A stretch of DNA of 64,000 bases from Campylobacter concisus (GTDB taxonomy: Bacteria; Campylobacterota; Campylobacteria; Campylobacterales; Campylobacteraceae): the NCBI RefSeq assembly GCF_002092855.1, contig NZ_LVLC01000001.1, forward strand, positions 496,001 through 560,000, in the 5' to 3' direction. The first letter of the stretch is position 1, and every line of letters starts with the position of its first letter. The notes beneath the pieces are model-generated. The model had not been told where the DNA came from and did no database searches. It was given only the letters and a program-made list of their open reading frames with translations. Below are positions 9,664 through 18,345 of this stretch, piece after piece. The position numbers and the translations under genes were made by a program.

Positions 9664-11031
9664 TTATTTAACTTTACCAGTTTCCATTCTTTGTTTGTGT
9701 ATCTCACGAAGTTTTCTAATATCATTTTTAACTTCGAATACTCCATGCCAGTGTGAGTAGTCAGGACCACCCATTAAAGCACCTTGTCTCATACGGCGAC
9801 CTTCGTGGTGCCACATATGATAGTAAACATCTTGGAATTCATCTTCCCAAGCGTCTGCGAGTAGTAAGTTTTTAGCTTTCAACTCTTCAAGCATCTTAGT
9901 TGCTTCAGCATTGTAAACGTTATAAAGCTCTACTTGCTTATCACCCATAATGAAGAAGTTATCTGTATGAGTTGATGTATGGCAAGCTTTACAAACTAGC
10001 TTCATCTCAGCTCTTGCTGCTTCTGGTCCATTTGGATGACCTGCAAGTGGCGTTCCTATGGTTAGTTTGCCAGTTTTTTCGTAAACAACAGCAGCTTGTT
10101 CATCACCAGCTGTTCTTAGCTTACTGCTGACGCCCCATAGGTTCCATTTTAGTCTTCTTGAAACATTGTGAGTTGTTGTTGTTTCACCAACACCACTCAT
10201 GTGGCAAGCTGCACAAGTTGGAGCTCTAAAGTCTGGTACATCCCATGTATCAGGAGCAGCATCAAAATTCCATTTGTGAGCTTCGCTATTATAGATATGT
10301 CCGTGCATTGAGTTGTTATAAATCTCAATATCTGGGTGATCAGGTCCAAGGTGGCAAGATGCACAAGCAGCTGGTTTTCTAGCTTCAGCTATGCTAAATG
10401 TGTGTGCGCTGTGGCATGATTTACATCCGCCTACGCCACCATCAGGATAAACATTACCTATACCGTAGTTTGGCCAAGTCTCTTTTGTAGGTTTGTGATC
10501 AGCGTCTAGTTTGATGACGGTTCCGTGGCACTGTGTACAACCAGTAGCGTCTGGAGCCATTTTGTATTCTGGATGATCCATACCTTCATAGTGATACATT
10601 AGTTTTACCATCGCAGGGTTAGCATACATTTGCATAGCACCTCTTGCGTGACCACTCTTAACAAATTCTTCAACCTCATTCTCGTGGCACTTAGCACAAG
10701 TTTTTGGGCTAACTAGCATTGATACGTGGTTGTTAGAATCTTTTGGATGCACCTTAACTGAAGCCATAGGATTATCTGCATTTACAGAGTGGCAATCCAT
10801 ACAACTTACACCAACGTGAGCGTGGCGACTATTTTTCCAATCGGCAACTATGCCGGGTGTCTCTTTAGCGTGGCACTCAACACAGCTTTTTGATAAGTCT
10901 GACATTTTGTGAGCAACTTTAATGTTTTTTACAACATTAAGGTTTAAAGCATCAGATTTATTTGCATCCATGTTTGCGGCAAAGCCAAAAGACATTAGAC
11001 AGGCTAATAACATTAGCGACTTTTTAAACAT
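9664..11031 (-). CDS. haoA: Octahaem cytochrome c, epsilonproteobacterial hydroxylamine oxidoreductase type (Hao)
   Basis: An exported cytochrome of 455 residues with a signal peptide (cleavage near residue 18) and eight CxxCH haem-binding motifs: CVECH, CMDCH, CAKCH, CTQCH, CKSCH, CASCH, CAACH and CKACH. Eight haems and this spacing fit the octahaem hydroxylamine oxidoreductase family. Members in Campylobacter and Nautilia lack the cross-linking tyrosine of nitrifier Hao and are thought to act reductively, on nitrite or hydroxylamine toward ammonium. The tail after the last haem lacks the C-terminal membrane helix of some Hao proteins, so it is probably periplasmic and receives electrons from the tetrahaem protein encoded nine bases upstream. 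The direction of the reaction is inference from known relatives. Confidence 0.88.
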   Translation of the reverse strand: MFKKSLMLLACLMSFGFAANMDANKSDALNLNVVKNIKVAHKMSDLSKSCVECHAKETPGIVADWKNSRHAHVGVSCMDCHSVNADNPMASVKVHPKDSNNHVSMLVSPKTCAKCHENEVEEFVKSGHARGAMQMYANPAMVKLMYHYEGMDHPEYKMAPDATGCTQCHGTVIKLDADHKPTKETWPNYGIGNVYPDGGVGGCKSCHSAHTFSIAEARKPAACASCHLGPDHPDIEIYNNSMHGHIYNSEAHKWNFDAAPDTWDVPDFRAPTCAACHMSGVGETTTTHNVSRRLKWNLWGVSSKLRTAGDEQAAVVYEKTGKLTIGTPLAGHPNGPEAARAEMKLVCKACHTSTHTDNFFIMGDKQVELYNVYNAEATKMLEELKAKNLLLADAWEDEFQDVYYHMWHHEGRRMRQGALMGGPDYSHWHGVFEVKNDIRKLREIHKQRMETGKVK

Positions 11032-11040
11032 CTCTCCTCC

Positions 11041-11613
11041 TTACTTGGTTTTATTGTTTTCTTGTTTTTTAATTGCTTCAAATTTATCGATTTGTAGTCC
11101 TAAATTCTTGTGACCAACGTGCTCGTGGCAGTCAACACATGATTTTTTATTAGGATTTCCAAGAACGAAATAATCTCTATGTGGCAAGAATGATTTACCA
11201 GCTTGAATAACATTTTTTAAATTTGAGTGGCAAGTCAAACATCCACTATCATAGACAAAGTGAGATGCATGCTCGCGTTTTTTGCGCCAGTCGATCTTGT
11301 CCGTATCTGTAAAAAATGTCTTATAACCATCATTTATCGATACTTTAAGTTTTGTAAGTACATAGGTATAGGCACTTGTATGATTTAGGTGACAGGCTGA
11401 ACATTCAGCTTTTATGCCAAGCTTGTTATTGCCACCGTGTACATCTTCATGATATGCAGCATTCATAGGATCCATAGTGTGGCAAATGGTACAGATGTAG
11501 CCGCTACCAGTTGCATGAAGCGCATCAGCAATACCCATAGACGCAATAAGTCCGATCACAATGCCGATAATAACAGATGACCAAACAAAAAATTTCTTCT
11601 TAACTTCAGCCAA
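11041..11613 (-). CDS. haoC: NapC/NrfH family tetrahaem quinol dehydrogenase (HaoC)
   Basis: A 190-residue membrane-anchored cytochrome: one N-terminal helix (about residues 10-32) and four CxxCH motifs (CTICH, CSACH, CLTCH, CVDCH). This is the NapC/NrfH layout, in which the protein oxidises menaquinol and passes electrons to a periplasmic partner. It is directly upstream of the octahaem haoA with nine bases between, the standard haoCA arrangement of epsilonproteobacteria. A 7-bp inverted repeat lies close to its start codon. Confidence 0.9.
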   Translation of the reverse strand: MAEVKKKFFVWSSVIIGIVIGLIASMGIADALHATGSGYICTICHTMDPMNAAYHEDVHGGNNKLGIKAECSACHLNHTSAYTYVLTKLKVSINDGYKTFFTDTDKIDWRKKREHASHFVYDSGCLTCHSNLKNVIQAGKSFLPHRDYFVLGNPNKKSCVDCHEHVGHKNLGLQIDKFEAIKKQENNKTK

Positions 11614-11639
11614 AATCTCCTCCTGAATTTATCAATATA

Positions 11640-11655
11640 TCGTAAATTTTTACGA
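11640..11655. promoter_or_regulatory. Inverted repeat upstream of haoC, candidate operator
   Basis: TCGTAAA-tt-TTTACGA is a perfect 7-bp inverted repeat ending 27 bases from the haoC start. Its size and place suit an operator for a dimeric Crp/Fnr protein such as the one encoded next door, but it does not match the TTGAT-type Fnr box and the link is inference. Confidence 0.35.
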
Positions 11656-11733
11656 AAATTTTAAGTGAATACTATCAAAAAATATATAAATTTTTTCTTT
11701 AAGTAAATAAAAATATTTATTTGATATTAACTT

Positions 11734-12372
11734 TCAATAAGAATAAATTTCTTGCAGTCCACCTACATCTTTTTCCAAAATTTGGTTCTTTTCGTCAAGT
11801 TTAACCAAACCATTTGTTTTAAATTTATTTAAAATCCTTGAAAAAGTTTCTGGAGTCATATTAAGTATTGATGAAATTTTTGTATGTTTTAGCTCATTAA
11901 ATAAATCTTCATGATCTAAAATAAACCTAGCCACTTTTTCTTCTGAGCTTAAAATTAACTCTTGATGAAGTAGATTTGTTGTGATTCTTATCTTTTCAGA
12001 CATTGATTTTAAAAATTTCATACAAATTTCTGGTTTTATTAAAAATTCTGCTGCAAATTTTTCATAATTTATCTTTAATACCTCGCCAGATATGGTAAAA
12101 ATGGCACTAGCCGGGTAGACAATATTTTCAAAATTTACGACTTCAGCTACAAAATTCATAGGTGCTAACTGATGAATAAAAATTTCTTTTCCGTTTGCCG
12201 TGGTTTTATAAAGCTTAACAGAGCCACTTATCAAAAATATTAACCATTTTGGCTCCTCGCCTTCTATAAATAAAAATTCGCCCTTTTTATACTTTTTTAC
12301 AACACTTATGGCTTCAAGTTTGGCTAAATCTTCTTCGTTTAAGCCTTGAAAAAATGGGATTTTCTCTATCAT
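11734..12372 (-). CDS. Crp/Fnr family transcriptional regulator
   Basis: A 212-residue regulator with an N-terminal cyclic-nucleotide-binding-like beta barrel (residues about 1-120), a long dimerisation helix (about 110-145) and a C-terminal Crp-type winged helix (about 145-205; ISSILNMTPETFSRILNKF is the recognition region). Only one cysteine is present, so it cannot hold an Fnr-type Fe-S cluster. It is transcribed in the same direction as haoCA from 120 bases upstream, and so may control those genes in response to nitrogen oxides, like NssR in C. jejuni. That role is inference from position and family. Confidence 0.85.
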   Translation of the reverse strand: MIEKIPFFQGLNEEDLAKLEAISVVKKYKKGEFLFIEGEEPKWLIFLISGSVKLYKTTANGKEIFIHQLAPMNFVAEVVNFENIVYPASAIFTISGEVLKINYEKFAAEFLIKPEICMKFLKSMSEKIRITTNLLHQELILSSEEKVARFILDHEDLFNELKHTKISSILNMTPETFSRILNKFKTNGLVKLDEKNQILEKDVGGLQEIYSY

Positions 12373-12453
12373 ATTTTCACTCGCCTTTTTTTACTCGCTT
12401 TTTTAAAATAAAAATATTTTAGCATATAAAAATAAGATAAATTTTAATAGATT

Positions 12454-12477
12454 TTCAAAGGGAATTTTCCCTTTGAA
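12454..12477 (-). terminator. Terminator downstream of mscL
   Basis: Perfect hairpin TTCAAAGGGAA-tt-TTCCCTTTGAA, nine bases past the mscL stop on the minus strand and flanked by A/T-rich DNA. Confidence 0.7.
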
Positions 12478-12486
12478 TTTATGAAA

Positions 12487-12891
12487 TTATTTTTTAAGTA
12501 GATCTCTAATCTCAGTTAGAAGTGCTATGTCAGCTGGAGTTTCAGGCTCTGCTGGAGCTGGCTCCTCTTTTGGTAATTTATTTTTAAGTGTATTTAAAGC
12601 TTTGATAACGCAGAAAATACAAAATGCGATTATTAAAAAATCAACCATTGTTTGTATAAATGAGCCATAGTTTATCGTAACAGCAGGTACGCCATCTACC
12701 GCTTCTTTTAGTGTAAGCTTAAGATCAGTAAAATTTACACCGCCAGTTAAAACGCCAACAACTGGCATGATGACATCACCAACTAGTGATGAAACGATCT
12801 TTCCAAACGCGCCACCTATAACAACACCAACAGCCATATCTATGACATTTCCACGCATCGCAAATTCTTTAAATTCGCTTATAAAACTCAT
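12487..12891 (-). CDS. mscL: Large-conductance mechanosensitive channel
   Basis: MscL (134 residues) forms a homopentameric inner-membrane channel that opens under membrane tension to release solutes on osmotic downshock. The N-terminal amphipathic segment [21 protein letters not shown] is followed by the pore-lining first helix ([18 protein letters not shown]), a periplasmic loop and a second helix (about 78-100), with a charged C-terminal bundle. It is divergent from gltX. Confidence 0.95.
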   Translation of the reverse strand: MSFISEFKEFAMRGNVIDMAVGVVIGGAFGKIVSSLVGDVIMPVVGVLTGGVNFTDLKLTLKEAVDGVPAVTINYGSFIQTMVDFLIIAFCIFCVIKALNTLKNKLPKEEPAPAEPETPADIALLTEIRDLLKK

Positions 12892-12997
12892 TGTTTCTCC
12901 TAAAAATGTTAAATTTTTGTTCGGATTTTATTCAAGAAATGCTTTGCTTCGGCTAAAAAAATCAAATTACATAACTTTAAATTTATCAAGCTGGTGT

Positions 12998-13003
12998 TAT
13001 AAT
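12998..13003 (+). promoter_or_regulatory. Probable -10 box for gltX
   Basis: TATAAT preceded by TG one base upstream (extended -10), 34 bases before the gltX start codon. Confidence 0.6.
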
Positions 13004-13036
13004 CCAAACTCAAAATTTAACGTAAGGAATGAGCTT

Positions 13037-14332
13037 ATGTATCGTTTTGCACCCTCTCCAACAGGAGATATGCACATAGGAAATTTACGTGCCGCTATTT
13101 TTAATTATATTTGTTCTTTGCAAGATAAAAGTGGCTTTATTTTACGCATAGAAGATACCGACAAAGAGCGAAATATTAAGGGAAAAGAGAAAGATATCTT
13201 AGAAATTTTAAGCAAATTTGGTATAAAGCCAGAGCAAATTTACATCCAAAGTGAAAATTTAAAATTCCACAGACAGCTAGCCTCAAAGCTCCTCATTGAC
13301 AAAAAGGCCTTTGCTTGCTTTTGCACCGAAGAAGAACTCGAGGCAAAAAAACAAAAAGCAAAAGAGCAAGGTGTGGCATATAGATATGACGGTACCTGCG
13401 AGAGACTAAGCGATGCTGAAGTTTTAAACTGTGAGAAGCCATTTGTCATCCGTATGAAAAAGCCAACGCGCACTATGAGCTTTACAGATGCGATCAAAGG
13501 CGAGCTAAGCTTCGAACCAGACGCCGTTGATAGCTTTGTCATCATGAGAGCAGACAAAACACCAACTTATAACTTCGCCTGCGCAGTCGATGATATGCTT
13601 GAGGGCGTAACCTTTGTCATACGTGGCGAGGACCACGTGAGCAATACACCAAAGCAAGACCTCATACGCGAGGGCCTTGGCTATACCGGTAAGATGAACT
13701 ACGCCCATTTGCCTATACTTTTAAATATTGAAGGTAAAAAAATGAGCAAACGCGAGAACGAATCAAGCGTAAAATGGCTCTTTGAGCAGGGATTTTTACC
13801 TGAGGCGATTGCAAACTATTTGATACTTCTTGGAAACAAAACTCCAACTGAAATTTTTACGATCGAGGAGGCGGTGAAGTGGTTTGATATAACCAAAATT
13901 TCACGTTCACCTGCTAGATTTGACGTGAAAAAACTTGAGCAGATAAATAGAGAACACATCAAGCTTGCTTCAAAGGAGCGCATAAAAGAAATTTTTGGCG
14001 TAGATGAGAGCAAGGCTGAGTTAGTTAAATTTTACACTCAAGAAAGCTCACTAGTACCTGAGATAAAAGCAAAAGTAGAGGCTATATACTCACCAAAAAT
14101 AGCTCCAGATGAGTACAAAAACGAATTTGAGATCATCAAAAAAGCAGCTCGTAATTTAAAAGCTTGCGAAACGTTTGATGAGTTTAAAAAAGAGCTTATG
14201 AGCGTTACAAATTTAAAAGGTAAAAACTTTTTCATGCCGCTACGTGCGCTTCTTACAAACGACCTTCACGGTCCTGAGCTTAGTGAACTCTATCCTCTTA
14301 TCAAAGATGATCTGGCTAAAATTTTAATCTAG
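13037..14332 (+). CDS. gltX: Glutamyl-tRNA synthetase
   Basis: A 431-residue class I synthetase that charges tRNA with glutamate. The start at 13037 gives [16 protein letters not shown], with the HIGH-type motif HIGN; the second signature KMSKR is intact near residue 235. The frame is open to 12767, but that part is antisense to mscL. Campylobacter carries two GluRS paralogues, one specialised for misacylating tRNA-Gln; which of the two this is cannot be decided from sequence alone. It begins the gltX-yggT-slt series of genes also found in C. jejuni. Confidence 0.93.
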   Translation: MYRFAPSPTGDMHIGNLRAAIFNYICSLQDKSGFILRIEDTDKERNIKGKEKDILEILSKFGIKPEQIYIQSENLKFHRQLASKLLIDKKAFACFCTEEELEAKKQKAKEQGVAYRYDGTCERLSDAEVLNCEKPFVIRMKKPTRTMSFTDAIKGELSFEPDAVDSFVIMRADKTPTYNFACAVDDMLEGVTFVIRGEDHVSNTPKQDLIREGLGYTGKMNYAHLPILLNIEGKKMSKRENESSVKWLFEQGFLPEAIANYLILLGNKTPTEIFTIEEAVKWFDITKISRSPARFDVKKLEQINREHIKLASKERIKEIFGVDESKAELVKFYTQESSLVPEIKAKVEAIYSPKIAPDEYKNEFEIIKKAARNLKACETFDEFKKELMSVTNLKGKNFFMPLRALLTNDLHGPELSELYPLIKDDLAKILI

Positions 14333-14340
14333 GAGCAAAA

Positions 14341-14634
14341 ATGATACTTTCCACCCTATTTTCAGCGATCGCAAACATTTTGCACCTTATCATCACGGTC
14401 TATACGTGGATCGTCATCGCAGCAGCTCTGATTAGCTGGGTCAGACCTGATCCTGGCTCGCCAGTCGTGCAGCTACTTTATAGGCTAACTGAGCCAGTTT
14501 ATAGCTTTATTAGGCGCTACATAAAAACAAATTTTAGTGGTATCGACTTTACTCCGCTTATTGTGCTTTTAGCACTTCAATTTTTAGATCAATTTTTAAT
14601 AAGGCTTTTATTTGGTTTTGCTGCGTCACTTTAG
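14341..14634 (+). CDS. YggT family integral membrane protein
   Basis: A 97-residue protein with two hydrophobic stretches (about residues 5-30 and 65-95) and the central WVRPDPGSPVVQLLYRLTEPV segment typical of the YggT family. Related proteins are linked to cell-division or shape proteins and to ion homeostasis, but the biochemical role is unsettled. It overlaps the start of the transglycosylase gene by 23 bases. Confidence 0.85.
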   Translation: MILSTLFSAIANILHLIITVYTWIVIAAALISWVRPDPGSPVVQLLYRLTEPVYSFIRRYIKTNFSGIDFTPLIVLLALQFLDQFLIRLLFGFAASL

Positions 14635-16249
14635 TATTCTCTCTCTTGCTTGTGTTGCTCTTTTAGCTAAAATTTATACCTATGAAGAGCTAAAAAACGA
14701 GCCAAAAAGCCTTGCAAAAGACTACTACATCAACCGTCTTATTAACGAGGGCAGTTACACAAAAGAGCAGATCGCAGATCTTTCGCGTGATGTGTTTAGA
14801 AAAGCAGGCCTTGTTCAAAAATCAATCGATAAAATTTTACCTCCAAAAGCAGCTCCTAGCAAATGTCCTGGTATAAATGCAAAAAATATCACCCAGGCAA
14901 ATCTAACCTGCCAAAATTTGCTAACATCTATTGCTTTTAGCCTAAAGCTTGACAATCATACTCGTGAAATTTTAGCAGCCAATCTTGCAAAGACAAATCC
15001 AGAAAAATCAAAAATTTTACTCGCATTAAATGAGCCAAATCCGGCTAAAGTTTTTGCAAATTTAAACGATACAAAGAGCTTTTTAGAGCTATTTAACGCC
15101 TCTAGCCCGCAAAATAAAAGTATACTTTTTAGCGAAAGCTTTGATGCAAATTTTATGACCAAGCTCTACTCACAAAAGGGCTTTACAAATTTATTAAACG
15201 ATATTGTTTTTAATAAAAAATATGAAGGTTTTATGAGAAATTTGCTAAGTATCGATCCAGCTGTCACTGAAAAAAATGATGCTTTTACGCTTGGATTAAA
15301 TGCCATTTTACTAGGACAAGACGATATCGCTTTTAGTCTTTTTGCAAGAGCCAAGAGTACATTTGAAAGGGCATGGCAAAGAGATAATGCGACCTTTTGG
15401 CAGTACCAGATAAGCAAAAACGAAAGCTTTTTAAAAGAGCTAAGTGCCAGCAAGGACGCAAATATCTACTCGCTTTACGCAAGAGATGTGGTAGGTGGTG
15501 AGCCGCTTGAGGTTATAGTGCCAAGACCAAGCAAACAAAACATTGAAAATTTTGATGTGAGCGATCCATTTTTATGGAATAAAACTGTAGCCCTTGCAAA
15601 GGATATGAACGCCACGCAAGCAAGCGAATTTGCGAAGAAATTTTATACAAACGAAAGTATCGGTGCCTATGCATACTTCATGCAAAAGGCGCATGGCTGG
15701 GAGAAGCAATACTTCTTGATGCCAAGCTCTCCTGAGCTCAATGGTATCAGCAACGAAAGAAAATCGATGATCTACGCCCTAGCTAGACAAGAGAGTCTCT
15801 TTATCCCAAGCGTGGTTTCTACTTCATACGCCCTTGGCATGATGCAGTTTATGCCATTTCTAGCAAATGCGATCGGTAAAAAAGAGCTAAAAATCCCAAA
15901 TTTTGATGAGGATGATCTTTTTAAAACAGATATTGCATTTAAATTTGCAAATCACCACTTAAACTATCTTGATAAATTTCTCTATCACCCGCTATTTACA
16001 GCCTACGCATATAATGGCGGTATCGGCTTTACCAAAAAGCTCATCACAAGAGATGATATGTTTAAAGAGGGAAAATTTGAGCCATTTTTATCGATCGAGC
16101 TTGTCCCAGTCGCAGAGACTAGAAACTACGGCAAAAAGGTGCTTGCCAACTACGTGATCTATATGGCGCTTACTGGTTCCAATATAAAGATTTCGCAACT
16201 TTTCGAAAATTTAACAAAACCGGCCTTGACTGATAAATTTCGAAACTAA
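14612..16249 (+). CDS. slt: Soluble lytic murein transglycosylase
   Basis: A 545-residue exported lytic transglycosylase that cleaves peptidoglycan glycan strands with formation of 1,6-anhydro ends. The N-terminus is a signal peptide beginning at a TTG codon inside the end of yggT; no ATG is available. A long alpha-helical domain follows, then the catalytic SLT domain near the C-terminus: ARQESLFIPSVVSTSYALGMMQFM with the catalytic Glu of QES, and AYNGG. Its 3' end is overlapped by 80 bases by a lipoprotein gene on the other strand, as in C. jejuni. Confidence 0.9.
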   Translation: MVLLRHFSILSLACVALLAKIYTYEELKNEPKSLAKDYYINRLINEGSYTKEQIADLSRDVFRKAGLVQKSIDKILPPKAAPSKCPGINAKNITQANLTCQNLLTSIAFSLKLDNHTREILAANLAKTNPEKSKILLALNEPNPAKVFANLNDTKSFLELFNASSPQNKSILFSESFDANFMTKLYSQKGFTNLLNDIVFNKKYEGFMRNLLSIDPAVTEKNDAFTLGLNAILLGQDDIAFSLFARAKSTFERAWQRDNATFWQYQISKNESFLKELSASKDANIYSLYARDVVGGEPLEVIVPRPSKQNIENFDVSDPFLWNKTVALAKDMNATQASEFAKKFYTNESIGAYAYFMQKAHGWEKQYFLMPSSPELNGISNERKSMIYALARQESLFIPSVVSTSYALGMMQFMPFLANAIGKKELKIPNFDEDDLFKTDIAFKFANHHLNYLDKFLYHPLFTAYAYNGGIGFTKKLITRDDMFKEGKFEPFLSIELVPVAETRNYGKKVLANYVIYMALTGSNIKISQLFENLTKPALTDKFRN

Positions 16250-16649
16250 GAGTGAGATCATCGCTTTGCTTGCTTGGTGCGGTCACTTCATAATAGAGCG
16301 CCCAAGGCATCGAAAACCCAGCAAATTTTAGCATCTCGTCATTTTCATCAAGTAGCCTTGCATTTGTGGCATTTGAGTCGTTGTTTACCTTGATATTATT
16401 TAGCTCACTAGCGTGCTCTTTTGGATTTATGGCCACCAAAAAGTGCTCTTTGCTTGCATCTAAATCTGAGTTATAAATAGGATTTAGATAAGTTGCTACA
16501 ACTAGCGTTCTATCGGTGCCGTCAATGATCTCGCTCTTACTTGTGTAAGCCAAAAGCTCATTTTTTAATGGCTCATGCACGATTACTTTTTCACCAGCAC
16601 AGCCAAACATCATCAAAATCAGCACAAAAAATGATATAAATTTACTCAT
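16170..16649 (-). CDS. Putative lipoprotein
   Basis: A 159-residue protein with a lipoprotein signal sequence (FVLILMMFGCAG, lipid-modified Cys at residue 17). The mature part is predicted to be soluble and beta-rich. No family was recognised. The gene is convergent with slt and shares 80 bases of sequence with it on the opposite strand; the same arrangement of a lipoprotein gene against slt occurs in C. jejuni, which supports its being real. Confidence 0.78.
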   Translation of the reverse strand: MSKFISFFVLILMMFGCAGEKVIVHEPLKNELLAYTSKSEIIDGTDRTLVVATYLNPIYNSDLDASKEHFLVAINPKEHASELNNIKVNNDSNATNARLLDENDEMLKFAGFSMPWALYYEVTAPSKQSDDLTLSFEIYQSRPVLLNFRKVAKSLYWNQ

Positions 16650-16734
16650 AAAAACTCTTAAATTTTTAAAATTTCTTGCATTTTAGCATTTTAATTTTTA
16701 AATTTCACTCATAAATTTTAAAGCCAACATAAGC

Positions 16735-16740
16735 TATAAT
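16735..16740 (+). promoter_or_regulatory. Probable -10 box for the mobB-fbp-metG operon
   Basis: TATAAT 29 bases before the mobB start, in A/T-rich DNA between divergent genes. Confidence 0.6.
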
Positions 16741-16769
16741 CGCAAGAAATTTTAATAAAAAAGGCTCTT

Positions 16770-17249
16770 ATGAAAAGACTTGCTATCGCTTTTTCTGGTC
16801 CTTCAAATAGCGGAAAAACGACCCTTATTTTAAAAGTTGCAAAGAAATTTATAGAAGATGGTTTAAAGGTTGCGATAGTAAAACACGACCCTGGCGATAA
16901 GGCAAGATTTGATGTCGAAGGCAAAGATAGTTTTAAATTTTCACAAACTGGGGCCGACGTTGTTGTGATGAGTCCAACTAGAACAACTTATTTTTCACAA
17001 AATTCACAAGAAATTAGCGATGTTATTAAAATGCTCGGCGAGTTTGACATGCTCTTGGTTGAAGGACTAAAGACGCTTCCACTGCCAAGACTAAGCGTTT
17101 TTAAAGGCGAGATCGACGAATCTTATCTTAGCTTTTCAGACGCGATCGCAACATATAAAAAACAAATTCCTTACGAGATAAAAAATATAAATTTAGACGA
17201 TATAGACGCTATTTGTGCGTGGATAATCAAAAATGCAAAGGCTGTATAA
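16770..17249 (+). CDS. mobB: Molybdopterin-guanine dinucleotide biosynthesis protein MobB
   Basis: MobB (159 residues) is a P-loop GTP-binding protein that assists MobA in adding GMP to molybdopterin to form the bis-MGD cofactor. The Walker A motif GPSNSGKTT is at residues 9-17, followed by the typical [20 protein letters not shown] region. The bis-MGD cofactor is what the formate dehydrogenases later in this window need. It shares its last base with the ATG of fbp (TAATG). Confidence 0.92.
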   Translation: MKRLAIAFSGPSNSGKTTLILKVAKKFIEDGLKVAIVKHDPGDKARFDVEGKDSFKFSQTGADVVVMSPTRTTYFSQNSQEISDVIKMLGEFDMLLVEGLKTLPLPRLSVFKGEIDESYLSFSDAIATYKKQIPYEIKNINLDDIDAICAWIIKNAKAV

Positions 17250-18112
17250 TGCAAGAATTAAATCAAATTTTTAACACTATAAAAGAGATCGCAAAAGAGA
17301 TAAGCGAAGTGATAAAATACGCCGATCTTGGCTACACAACTCACGAAAACGCAACAGGCGACACACAGTTAAAGCTTGATGTCAAAAGCGACGAGATCAT
17401 CACGGCTAAATTTAAGCAGCTTTCATGCGTAAAAGCACTAATTAGCGAAGAGAAAGAGGACGAGCTTGAGATAAATAAAAATGCTAAATTTATAATCGCT
17501 TACGATCCACTTGATGGCTCAAGCCTAGTTGATGTAAATTTTGCCGTTGGCTCGATCTTTGGTATCTACGAAAACGAAGTAAAACCAGAAAATTTAATAG
17601 CCGCAGCTTACAGCATCTATGGTCCAAGGCTTGAGCTTGTAATTGCTGAGAAAAAGGGCGCTTTGCCTAAATTTTATAGACTTGGCAAAGATGGCGAGTT
17701 TAAATTTGTAAAAGAGCTTGAGCTAAAAGAAAAAGGCAAGCTAAATGCCACGGGAGCCACGCAAAAGGGCTGGAGCCAAACGCATAGAAATTTCATAAAT
17801 GAGCTATTCAACCAAGGCCACAGACTAAGATACTCAGGTGCGATGGTGAGCGATTTGCATCAAATTTTGCTAAAAGGTGGCGGTCTTTTTAGCTATCCAG
17901 CAACGAGCGATCATCCAAATGGCAAACTAAGAGTAGTCTTTGAAGTGTTGCCCTTTGCCTTTATATATGAAAACGCAAAGGGCGCAACGACAGACGGCAA
18001 AAACCGAACGCTTTTTGATATAAAAATAGAAAAAATTCACCAAACAACGCCATGCTTTTTTGGCTCACGTGATGAAATTTCACTTTTACATAAATTTTAC
18101 GAGCAAAAATAA
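17249..18112 (+). CDS. fbp: Fructose-1,6-bisphosphatase class I
   Basis: Fbp (287 residues) hydrolyses fructose 1,6-bisphosphate to fructose 6-phosphate, the committed step of gluconeogenesis, needed by these non-glucose-using bacteria. The metal site [12 protein letters not shown] and the acidic SEEKED region are present. The frame extends 12 codons upstream, but the ATG at 17249, coupled to the mobB stop, gives the normal N-terminus. The next gene starts at its final base. Confidence 0.94.
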   Translation: MQELNQIFNTIKEIAKEISEVIKYADLGYTTHENATGDTQLKLDVKSDEIITAKFKQLSCVKALISEEKEDELEINKNAKFIIAYDPLDGSSLVDVNFAVGSIFGIYENEVKPENLIAAAYSIYGPRLELVIAEKKGALPKFYRLGKDGEFKFVKELELKEKGKLNATGATQKGWSQTHRNFINELFNQGHRLRYSGAMVSDLHQILLKGGGLFSYPATSDHPNGKLRVVFEVLPFAFIYENAKGATTDGKNRTLFDIKIEKIHQTTPCFFGSRDEISLLHKFYEQK

Positions 18113-18330
18113 TGCAAGAAACACAAGCAAGCGAGTCACTTGACGCATTTGAACTAGCCTTAAAGCAAAAAGCAAAAATTTTGCAAGAGTGCCAAAGCCA
18201 AAAAGGGCAAAAAAGCTGTTTTAACTGCGAAGTATTTTTTGACTGCGAGACAAGAAAAGAGTACGTGAATAGCTGCTATAACTCGATGTCAAAAGGCAAT
18301 ACTGGCAGCGATGGCGGATTTGATTTTTAA
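18112..18330 (+). CDS. Small cysteine-rich protein, function unknown
   Basis: A 72-residue acidic protein with five cysteines in its central part (ECQSQ, SCFNCEVFFDC, NSCY), which could bind a metal or form a small Zn or Fe-S site. The ATG overlaps the fbp stop and metG follows after 15 bases. A small protein holds the same position in C. jejuni, so it is a real gene. No family with known function was recognised. Confidence 0.82.
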   Translation: MQETQASESLDAFELALKQKAKILQECQSQKGQKSCFNCEVFFDCETRKEYVNSCYNSMSKGNTGSDGGFDF

Positions 18331-18345
18331 AATTAAAGGAAAAAT

